From positions 6,820,001 to 6,884,000 of the forward strand of contig NZ_CP085193.1 of assembly GCF_024298965.1 (NCBI RefSeq): a DNA stretch of 64,000 bases. The letters are read 5' to 3'. The translations under genes were made by a program, and so were the position numbers. Shown piece by piece: positions 8,105-14,539 of this stretch. This DNA comes from Streptomyces rapamycinicus NRRL 5491 (GTDB taxonomy: Bacteria; Actinomycetota; Actinomycetes; Streptomycetales; Streptomycetaceae). The notes beneath the pieces are model-generated. The model did no database searches, was not told where the DNA came from, and saw only the letters and a program-made list of their open reading frames with translations. Within the stretch, counting starts at the first letter, position 1. Every line of letters begins with the position of its first letter.

Positions 8105-9079
8105 TCACGCCGGGCCGAACCGCGGTTCGAGCCCCGTCAGGTCGTGGCTTGCCGACCACAGGTGGGCCGCGACTTCCGCGTCCGCAAGATGACCTCGGAC
8201 GGGGCGGCGGCGGGGGGTGCCGCGGAGGGCGAAGTGGCGGGGGGTCCATAGTTCGCCGCCGCTGATGGACGGGTCCAGGACCGCTCGTACGGCGGGCCAG
8301 GCGGCCGCGTCCTTGCCCTGGACGAGGATTCCGGCGGGCAGGCCGCGCAGCCGTTCGCCGGGCGTGCGGACGTGCAGGGGCGGGCGGGACGGGGTGAGGG
8401 AGTCGAGCGCGCCGCCGGGGTGGGTGACCACGCTCCGCACCGTGCTGCCGACCGCCTTCAGCCGTCGGTCGAGTTCGAAACCGAAGAGCATCTGGGCCAG
8501 TTTCGAGCGCCCATAGGTGCGCTCGGGCTCGTAGTCGCGGGTGCTCTCGAGGTCGTCCAGGTCCAGCCGTTCGGACATGGCCGCGAAGCTGCCCGTGGTG
8601 ATGACGCGGCCCTCGGGGGCGGCCGTGAGCAGCGGTGCCAGCCAGTGGGTCAGCGCGAAGTGCCCGAGGTGGTTGATGCCGAACATCGCCTCATGGCCGT
8701 CCCCGGTCTCTCGGCGCGGCGGCTGGTCGAACTTCACCCCGGCGTTGTGGACGACCGCGTCCAGACGGTCCAAGCCCAGCGCTTCCGCGGAGGCTTCGAG
8801 CGAAGAGAGATCGGCGAGGTCCAGCCGGATATGCCGCACCCGGGCGCCGGGCACGCGGGAGCGGATCGAGGCCACGGCGGCGTCCGCCCTGCCCGGGTCC
8901 CGGCTGCCGAGGACGACGGTGGCTCCCGTACCGGCGAGCTGTTCGGCGACGAAGTACCCGATCCCCGCGTTGCCTCCGGTCACCAGAAAGGTCTTTCCGC
9001 CGGCCCGTGGAAGGCTGTGGACATCCCACCGCTCGGTCGGGGATTCGGTGGGGGATCCGGTCGGGGCTGCGGAAGGCAT
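8105..9079 (-). CDS. SDR-family oxidoreductase (retinol dehydrogenase-like)
   Basis: 324 residues. The ATG at 9079 follows AAGGAG. After a Ser/Thr/Pro-rich leader (PTGSPTESPTERWDV) comes the Rossmann motif KTFLVTGGNAGIGYFVAEQL, then DAVVHNAG, INHLGHFALTHWL and the active-site pair TGSFA...YGRSKLAQML (Tyr and Lys). The WDV-type opening and NHLGHF match the extended 'retinol dehydrogenase/oxidoreductase' SDR group common in actinobacteria. The substrate is unknown. Upstream (9080-9250) is a 31-bp direct repeat; no clear operator was seen. Confidence 0.9.
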   Translation of the reverse strand: MPSAAPTGSPTESPTERWDVHSLPRAGGKTFLVTGGNAGIGYFVAEQLAGTGATVVLGSRDPGRADAAVASIRSRVPGARVRHIRLDLADLSSLEASAEALGLDRLDAVVHNAGVKFDQPPRRETGDGHEAMFGINHLGHFALTHWLAPLLTAAPEGRVITTGSFAAMSERLDLDDLESTRDYEPERTYGRSKLAQMLFGFELDRRLKAVGSTVRSVVTHPGGALDSLTPSRPPLHVRTPGERLRGLPAGILVQGKDAAAWPAVRAVLDPSISGGELWTPRHFALRGTPRRRPVRGHLADAEVAAHLWSASHDLTGLEPRFGPA

Positions 9080-9170
9080 GCGGGGGCTCCTTGCGTTCGT
9101 GAAGGCGGGGACGGTGTCCAATGGGGGCTCGCGCTGAACGCGTGTCAGCCTTACGGTCGTCACCGACGCC

Positions 9171-9252
9171 TCGCCGACAGAGCGCCGTCACCCCGCGCGC
9201 CTCGCCGACAGAGCGCCGTCACCCCGCGCGCCCCGCCGACAGAGCGCCGCTC
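9171..9252. repeat. 31-bp direct repeat, two perfect copies plus a partial third
   Basis: Units starting tcgccgacagagcgccgtca span 9171-9201 and 9202-9232 exactly. A partial third copy runs from 9233 to the stop codon of the homoserine dehydrogenase-like gene. It occupies the gap between that gene's end and the SDR gene's promoter region, both on minus. Function unknown. Confidence 0.9.
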
Positions 9253-10237
9253 AGGCGAACCCGTAACCCACCGGCCCCGCCACATCCAGCGTGTCCTTCA
9301 CCATGGCGAGGGCCGCGCCCAGGGGGCTGGAGCGGCCGCCGCTCACCGTGATGTCGCCCGCGTCGGGGCAGCCGTAGACGGCGGCCTTCTCGGGACCCCT
9401 GAGGGCATGCAGCGGGTCGCCCGGTTCGGTCTCCTCCAACGCGACGCGGACGACGAGCGGTTCGTCGGCGGTCGCGGTCGCGACCGACCGCAGACGGCGG
9501 CCCCGCGCGGCGGCCGTACAGGCCGCCTCCGCCGTCCCGGCGTCGATCCCCGGGCCGGCCTCCGTCCTTACAGCCGTCGCGTCCCACCCCCACAGCAGCG
9601 CCGCCAGCAGCCGTACCTTCACGGCCGCGTCGGCGCCGGAGAGGTCGGCCGTCGGGTCGGCCTCGGCGATACCGCGCCGCTGGGCCTCCGCGACCGCCCC
9701 GGGCAGCGCGTCGCCGTCCGCCAGCCGGTCCAGGACGAAGGTGGCGGTGCCGTTGGGGCAGGCGCGCAGCGTACGGCAGCCGAGGCCGCGTACCCCGATC
9801 CGGGCGAGGTCGGCGGCGGGGAGGGCGGCTCCGGTGGCGCCCGAGATCCGGATGCGGCTGCCGCCCCCGGCCGCCGCCCGGCCCAGCTCGCCCCAGTGGC
9901 TGAGCAGATGGCTCTTGGTGGCGGTCACCACATGGACGCCCCGGCGCAGGGCCGACAGCGCGTCCGCGGCGGCCTGTTCGCGCACCGCCGGGGACGACGG
10001 CACGGCCTGGGCCAGCACCGCCGCCCCCGTACGCTCCAGGGTCTCGGCGAGCGGCGGCAGCGGGCCCCAGCCGGTGCGCGGCTCCGGCGGCAGCCCCTCG
10101 GCCGCGCTGGTGCGCACGGCGGCGAGCCGCAGCGGCAGCGCGCCGCCGATCAGCCGCTCGGCGTAGGCCCGGCCCACCGGCCCGTAGCCCGACAGCACGA
10201 CGGAGGGTCCGGGCCCGATTTCGGCTTCGCGTGGCAT
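9251..10237 (-). CDS. Homoserine dehydrogenase-like oxidoreductase, no ACT domain
   Basis: 328 residues. The N-terminal NAD(P)-binding fold reads VVLSGYGPVGRAYAERL. The conserved lysine is in HVVTATKSHL (cf. VVTANK in homoserine dehydrogenase). The catalytic segment is RGIAEADPTADLSGADAAVK, with Asp and Lys matching the family's DPxxDxxGxDAAxK. The last segment (SSPLGAALAMVKDTLDVAGP) matches the family end. It lacks the ACT regulatory domain of the biosynthetic Hom enzyme and is alone, not beside thrC/thrB. It may be a secondary homoserine dehydrogenase or a relative with another substrate. GYGPVGR replaces the usual GxGxVG. ATG start at 10237; the upstream 43 bp separates it from the end of the next minus gene. 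Confidence 0.82.
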   Translation of the reverse strand: MPREAEIGPGPSVVLSGYGPVGRAYAERLIGGALPLRLAAVRTSAAEGLPPEPRTGWGPLPPLAETLERTGAAVLAQAVPSSPAVREQAAADALSALRRGVHVVTATKSHLLSHWGELGRAAAGGGSRIRISGATGAALPAADLARIGVRGLGCRTLRACPNGTATFVLDRLADGDALPGAVAEAQRRGIAEADPTADLSGADAAVKVRLLAALLWGWDATAVRTEAGPGIDAGTAEAACTAAARGRRLRSVATATADEPLVVRVALEETEPGDPLHALRGPEKAAVYGCPDAGDITVSGGRSSPLGAALAMVKDTLDVAGPVGYGFA

Positions 10238-10280
10238 GCGGCCAGTCTGCCTTGTGTCACCAGGTCGGGACCGGCGACCG

Positions 10281-11303
10281 CTAAGCCGGGCGGGCCGCTC
10301 CCGCGAAGGGCATGTCCGCCACCGAGGCCAACCGGACCGGGGCCCCGGGATGCGGGGCGTGGATCATGCGGCCGCCGCCGATGTAGAGGCCGACATGGCT
10401 GATGCCGGAGTAGAAGAAGACCAGGTCGCCGGGGGCGAGTTGATCGCGGGTGACGCGCTGTCCGGCGTTGATCTGGGTGTAGGTGGTGCGGGGCAGGGCG
10501 ACCCCGGCGGCGCGCCAGGCGGCCTGGGTGAGCCCCGAGCAGTCATAGCCGTGGGGGCCGGTGGCGCCCCACACGTACGGCTTGCCGAGGGCCGCGTACG
10601 CGTAGGAGACGGCGCGGGCGGCGCGGCCCGCGGCGGGGGCGAGGGAGCCGACGGCCTTGTCGCCGCCCCGCGCCGCCAGCAGGCGCTGCCGCTGCTCGAG
10701 GGTCAGCCGGTCGAGGAGGCGATCGGCGGCGGCGAGCTTCTCCTGGACGGTCCGCTTGTGGTGGGCGGCGGCCGTCCGGGCTGCGCGCAGAGCGGCGAGG
10801 CGGTCGGCCGCCTCGCCGCGGACCTGGCGTAATTTCCGCTCCTGACGGCCGATCGTGGCGATCAGGGCGGCCTGGCGGCTCCCCGCGCGCTCGGCGAGCG
10901 AGGCGCGCTGCAGGTACTGGTCGGGGGAGGAGGACAGGGCGAGCTGGAGGGCCGGGGCGATCGTCCCCGAGCGGTACTGGGCGGTGGCGAAGGCCCCGAG
11001 GGCGTTGCGCGCGGTGTTGAGCCGGGTGGTGCGGCGGGCGGCCTGGTCGCGCAGCGCCTCCAGCGTCCGGCGGGCCTTGTCGGCCTTCTCCCTCGCGCCG
11101 TTGTACTTCTCGGTGGCCTCCTCGGCCTCCCGTTGGTACTCGTCGACCTTCGCCTTGACCTGAGCGGGGGTGAGGCGGTTCTCGGCATGCCCGGTGCCGT
11201 CGAGGAGGGTGGCGGACGCGGCGCCGGCGAGGGCGAGGAGCGCGGCCGCGCGGGCTGTGCCGCTGGTGAGCGAGCGCTGCTTGGGCTTCCTGTGCGACGC
11301 CAC
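10281..11303 (-). CDS. NlpC/P60 peptidoglycan endopeptidase (RipA-like), TTA codon
   Basis: 340-residue secreted cell-wall hydrolase. GTG start at 11303 with AGGTGAA upstream. It has a signal peptide (basic MASHRKPKQRS, then ARAAALLALAGAASATLL), a long coiled coil (about 45-230) and a C-terminal NlpC/P60 domain with catalytic Cys in GYDCSGLT and His in ISHVGLYIG. NlpC/P60 enzymes cleave D-Glu-mesoDAP bonds in stem peptides. It is a paralogue of 13024-14187. An in-frame TTA (Leu158, bases 10832-10830) makes translation bldA-dependent, which the paralogue lacks. Unlike the paralogue, its leader shows no c-di-AMP riboswitch; it has instead a perfect 11-bp hairpin (11399-11450) and a 14-bp direct repeat (11327-11353). 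Confidence 0.93.
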   Translation of the reverse strand: MASHRKPKQRSLTSGTARAAALLALAGAASATLLDGTGHAENRLTPAQVKAKVDEYQREAEEATEKYNGAREKADKARRTLEALRDQAARRTTRLNTARNALGAFATAQYRSGTIAPALQLALSSSPDQYLQRASLAERAGSRQAALIATIGRQERKLRQVRGEAADRLAALRAARTAAAHHKRTVQEKLAAADRLLDRLTLEQRQRLLAARGGDKAVGSLAPAAGRAARAVSYAYAALGKPYVWGATGPHGYDCSGLTQAAWRAAGVALPRTTYTQINAGQRVTRDQLAPGDLVFFYSGISHVGLYIGGGRMIHAPHPGAPVRLASVADMPFAGAARPA

Positions 11304-11326
11304 TGCGGCGGTTCACCTGGTCTTTC

Positions 11327-11353
11327 TTGGGCAATCCAGTTTGGGCAATCCAG
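11327..11353. repeat. 14-bp direct repeat in the leader of the NlpC gene
   Basis: ttgggcaatccag occurs twice with a 14-bp period (11327-11339 and 11341-11353), 24-50 bp upstream of the GTG start at 11303. Candidate regulator or RNA-binding site. Confidence 0.6.
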
Positions 11354-11398
11354 GACATTCCGCAGATCCTGGACCCTTGTGGGGAGCGGACGGGCAGA

Positions 11399-11450
11399 TG
11401 GCAGTCCGCCATGAGGCGGGGACCCTCGGTTGACGGGAAGCGGACTGCCA
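11399..11450 (-). promoter_or_regulatory. Long hairpin (11-bp perfect arms) in the NlpC leader
   Basis: TGGCAGTCCGC (11399-11409) pairs exactly with GCGGACTGCCA (11440-11450) across a 30-nt loop, about 96 bp upstream of the NlpC start. It could be a leader RNA structure or a spaced operator. It does not match the ydaO consensus. Confidence 0.5.
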
Positions 11451-11651
11451 CCTGGAGGAGGAAGTTAGGCCGGAAAGCGGGGGTCGTGCGGGGGATTGAA
11501 CGGGAGTGCACGGATTTTTTCGGTCCCGTGACGGCTGCTGATCGCCCGGCGAGTGGGGTGGTCGGAAGTGTGGGGCGGCCGTGATCGAAGCGGCGATAGG
11601 GCCCCACCCGAGTGCCGGGCGATGATATGCGCGGGGCTAGTCTCCGGAGCC

Positions 11652-12005
11652 ATGGACGTACTCATTCACGTGTTCGTCGGCCTCCACGTCGTCGGCATCG
11701 GCGCGCTGCTCGGCGGCTTCTTCTCGCAGCTCAAAGCCGCGCGCGCGGGCGAGGCCCGGATGATCCCGGTGATGCTGCACGGCGCGCTGACCATGCTGGT
11801 GACCGGTGTGGCGCTGGTCGGGCTCAATCAGGCGGACGACAACAGCGTCAATACCGTCAAAATCGGTGTAAAGCTGGCGCTATTGGTCGTAATTCTCGGC
11901 CTGGTCTATGTGAAGCGCGACGAGGAGAAGGTAGGGTCGGCCGCCTTCGGCGCGGTGGGTGCCTTGACAACGGCAAACATCTTCATCGCCGTGCTGTGGA
12001 CCTGA
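11652..12005 (+). CDS. Small four-helix membrane protein, function unknown
   Basis: 117 residues from the ATG at 11652 (CTCCGGAG just upstream). Four predicted membrane helices: FVGLHVVGIGALLGGFFSQL, MLHGALTMLVTGVALVGL, IGVKLALLVVILGLVYV and GAVGALTTANIFIAVLW. The short loops include a conserved-looking AARAGEARMIPVMLHGA. Widespread in streptomycetes without an assigned role. Neighbours are cell-wall enzymes, but there is no operon link: the gap to the L,D-transpeptidase is 111 bp with its own leader. Confidence 0.85.
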   Translation: MDVLIHVFVGLHVVGIGALLGGFFSQLKAARAGEARMIPVMLHGALTMLVTGVALVGLNQADDNSVNTVKIGVKLALLVVILGLVYVKRDEEKVGSAAFGAVGALTTANIFIAVLWT

Positions 12006-12116
12006 CGAACGAGTGTTCTGGGGGTAATCCCAAGGCAATTGCACACGATCCCGAGGCAACCGTTTGCACTCGCGAGCTGTCTTAGTAAAGAGCGAGGCAG
12101 TCGAGAGGAGTGGCCA

Positions 12117-12884
12117 ATGGGGGTAGTGGGGGCAGTCAGAAGTCATAGGCGGCGCGTGGGCGTCGCGCTGGGGCTGGCGGGGATGGCGGTGCCGCTCGCG
12201 GTGGCCGTCGCCGGTCCGGCGCAGGCTCAGACACGGCCGCTGGGCCGGTCGGCCGGCACGGTGACACCGGTGAGCATGGCCGCGTCGTCGTGCACGACCA
12301 CCGCGGGGCCGTACCAGAAGCAGGCCGAGCGGTTCCTGGGCCGTCCCGTGGACGGGCGGCAGTCGCGGGCGGACTGTCTCGCGATCCAGAAGTTCCAGAT
12401 CGATCACGGCATCAGCCCGACGATCGGCTACGCGGGCCCGATCACCTCGGGCGTGATGAGCCTCATCAGCGCCCAGAAGGCCGCCGGGCACAATCCGAAC
12501 GCGGCGAGGAAGTGCCCCACCAACAAGGGCCGTATCGCCTGCGTGGACCTCACCCGCCAGCTGAGCTGGGTCCAGGACGGCTCCCGGCTGGTCTACGGAC
12601 CGGTGCCGGTGCGGTCCGGGCGGAACGGCTTCGAGACCCGCACCGGGCTGAAGAGGGTCTACTGGCGGAACATCGACCACTGGTCGACGCTCTACAAGGT
12701 CGCCATGCCCTACAGCCAGTTCTTCGACGGCGGCCAGGCGTTTCACTCGATCGCCGGCAGCGTATGGTCCCCGCCCGGCTCCCACGGCTGCGTCAACATG
12801 CGTAAGGGCGACGCCAAGAAGTACTGGAGCCTGCTGAAGAACGGCGACGACGTGTACGTCTACGGGCGCAAGCCCGGCACCTGA
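12117..12884 (+). CDS. L,D-transpeptidase with peptidoglycan-binding domain
   Basis: 255-residue secreted enzyme. The ATG at 12117 follows GAGAGGAG. Signal peptide: basic RSHRRRVGVALGLAGMAVPL ending near AQAQ. A PG_binding_1-like module (about 60-120) has QKQAERFLGRPVDGRQ and CLAIQKFQ. The C-terminal YkuD domain has the catalytic SHGCVNM, with the upstream His in AFHSIAG. It would form 3-3 crosslinks or attach chains through L,D-peptide exchange in the wall. It ends before a strong bidirectional terminator at 12967-13011, shared with the convergent NlpC gene. Confidence 0.92.
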   Translation: MGVVGAVRSHRRRVGVALGLAGMAVPLAVAVAGPAQAQTRPLGRSAGTVTPVSMAASSCTTTAGPYQKQAERFLGRPVDGRQSRADCLAIQKFQIDHGISPTIGYAGPITSGVMSLISAQKAAGHNPNAARKCPTNKGRIACVDLTRQLSWVQDGSRLVYGPVPVRSGRNGFETRTGLKRVYWRNIDHWSTLYKVAMPYSQFFDGGQAFHSIAGSVWSPPGSHGCVNMRKGDAKKYWSLLKNGDDVYVYGRKPGT

Positions 12885-12966
12885 GCCACTGACGGCGCGT
12901 GAGCCGCTTACGGCGCCGTGGGCCATGGACGGCGCCGCGACGCGCTGACGGCGCCGCTGAGCCGAA

Positions 12967-13011
12967 GACGATGCCGCCGCCCGGGGCCCGGCCCCGGGCG
13001 GCGGCATCGTC
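12967..13011. terminator. Bidirectional terminator, 21-bp perfect stem
   Basis: GACGATGCCGCCGCCCGGGGC (12967-12987; left arm) is exactly complementary to 12991-13011 across a 3-nt loop. An outer CTGAGCC/GGCTCAG pair extends it. It lies between convergent L,D-transpeptidase and NlpC/P60 genes. Confidence 0.9.
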
Positions 13012-13023
13012 AGGCTCAGGGCC

Positions 13024-14187
13024 CTACGAGGGCCGCACGCTCCCGTAGATGGGCATCTCCGTGATCGGCGCCTTCTTCACCACGTCGCCCGGCTTCGGCG
13101 CGTGGATCATCATCCCGTCGCCGATGTAGAGGCCGACATGGCTGATGTCGTCGTAGAAGAAGACGAGATCGCCCGGCTGGAGTTGGGACGTCGAGACGCG
13201 CGTACCGGCCTTCACCTGGTCCCAGGTGGTGCGCGGCAGCGAGATCCCGGCGGACTTCCAGGCCGCCTGCGTCAGCCCCGAGCAGTCGAAGGAGCTCGGG
13301 CCGGTGGCGCCCCAGACGTACGGCTTGCCGAGCTGCGCCTTGGCGAAGGCGATGGCCTGGGCCGCCTTGGAGCTGTTGGCCGGGACGGAGGGCGTTGAGG
13401 GCGCCGTCGAACCGGAGTCACCCGCGTTCTGCTCCTGCTGCTTCTTGCGCGCGGCCGCCTCCTGCCGCTGTTTCTCGGCCAGCTCGGCGGCCTTACGGCG
13501 GGCCTCTTCCGCCTTCTTCTTCTCGATCGCCGCCAGCCGCGCCTTCTCCTTGGCGGTCAGATTCGCCAGCAGCCGCCGGGCCTCGGTCAGCTTGTCCTGG
13601 ACGGTCTTCTTCTGGACCTTCAGCTGCTTCTGGGACGCGGTCAGCGAGGCGAGGCTCTCGCCGGCCTTACCGCGCTCCTTGGCGGCCTTCACCCGCTGCT
13701 TCTGGAAGTCGTCGACGGCCTGCTTCTGCCGGCCGGTCATCCGGTCCATCAGATGCGACTGGTCGAAGACGTCCTGCGGATCGTTGGAGAACAGCAGGGT
13801 CGCGGCGGAGCGGGCCATTCCGCCCTCGCGGTACTGGGCGGTGGCGTAGGCGCCGAGCATGCGCCGGGCCTCGTTGAGCTTCTCGGTGCGCCGGGCGACG
13901 GAGTCCAGCAGCTTGTCGACCTTGGCCCGCTGCTGGTCGGTGCGCTCCTTGGCGGCGTTGTAGCGCTGGGTGGCGGTCTCCGCCTGGTGGTAGAGGGTGT
14001 CGACCTTCTCCTTCACCTTCTCGATCGACTGGGCGGCCGGCTTGGGATCGGTGGGCGCGGCGTTGGCCGACTGGGAGAGCAGGGTGACGGATGCGAGGGC
14101 GGCCGTGGTGAACCCGACGGCCGTACGGCGGCTGTGACCCGTGAGCGAGGCGGGTATTCGGCTCCGCGGCTTGCGGTGCGACGCCAA
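13024..14187 (-). CDS. NlpC/P60 endopeptidase (RipA-like) under a c-di-AMP riboswitch
   Basis: 387-residue secreted hydrolase. A TTG start at 14187, preceded by GGAAGGAG at 9 nt, reads TTG-GCG-TCG-CAC and matches the GTG-GCG-TCG-CAC opening of its paralogue at 11303. Signal peptide (GFTTAALASVTLLSQSANA) then a long Lys/Glu/Ala-rich coiled coil (about 50-250). A Ser/Pro/Thr linker leads to the NlpC/P60 domain with Cys in SFDCSGLT and His in ISHVGLYIG. It cuts peptidoglycan stem peptides. The 5' leader (14203-14408, minus) is a ydaO-type c-di-AMP riboswitch, as known for streptomycete wall hydrolases. Expression should therefore fall or rise with c-di-AMP, i.e. osmotic and wall status. Confidence 0.94.
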   Translation of the reverse strand: MASHRKPRSRIPASLTGHSRRTAVGFTTAALASVTLLSQSANAAPTDPKPAAQSIEKVKEKVDTLYHQAETATQRYNAAKERTDQQRAKVDKLLDSVARRTEKLNEARRMLGAYATAQYREGGMARSAATLLFSNDPQDVFDQSHLMDRMTGRQKQAVDDFQKQRVKAAKERGKAGESLASLTASQKQLKVQKKTVQDKLTEARRLLANLTAKEKARLAAIEKKKAEEARRKAAELAEKQRQEAAARKKQQEQNAGDSGSTAPSTPSVPANSSKAAQAIAFAKAQLGKPYVWGATGPSSFDCSGLTQAAWKSAGISLPRTTWDQVKAGTRVSTSQLQPGDLVFFYDDISHVGLYIGDGMMIHAPKPGDVVKKAPITEMPIYGSVRPS

Positions 14188-14408
14188 GGGTGGCGACTCC
14201 TTCCGTGGACCGCCTACCGGGTTAGCTGTCGGGTTCGGGCGGTACGGAAGGTTGCCCTACGGCCGTGTCCGGACGGCACTGTCCGTGCCGTACCGTTTCG
14301 GGCCGATTCACCCCGGTCTTGCGTTGTTGGGTCCCCGGCTCCGGGCGCCTCACGGCGTACCGGACTCGGCGGAGGCCGCCCGTGCCGACGTGGTTCGCCG
14401 ACGGATCT
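14154..14408 (-). promoter_or_regulatory. c-di-AMP riboswitch (ydaO-yuaA type) and start region
   Basis: Read on minus, the leader contains the conserved blocks GGGGUGAAUCGG (14314-14303), GUAGGGCAACCUUCC (14260-14246) and CCCGAACCCGACAGCUAACC (from 14239), then the GGUAGGCGG closing strand at 14219-14210. The RBS GGAAGGAG (14204-14197) follows directly. These match the RF00379 ydaO consensus well. The feature core is about 14203-14408; the remainder includes the TTG start region. Confidence 0.88.
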
Positions 14409-14539
14409 TCCGGGCCGCCTGACGCAGGACGGTAGCCAACACGTGGGGCTCCTGTGAAGACTGGTGGCCGTTTTGCCCGAAACCGTTTCGTGATGTTCGG
14501 ACGTCGGCTGTCAGTGGGGCGGCCTAGACTCGGGGAGCG

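Noticed and set aside
8119..8140. tRNA-like TPsiC sequence (ggttcgagcccc)
   Set aside because: It is part of the coding end of the SDR gene (GLEPRFGPA), with no acceptor or anticodon stems around it.
11304..11520. c-di-AMP riboswitch before the first NlpC/P60 gene
   Set aside because: The GGGGUGAAUC, GUAGGGC and ACAGCUAACC blocks are absent; only an unrelated hairpin is present.
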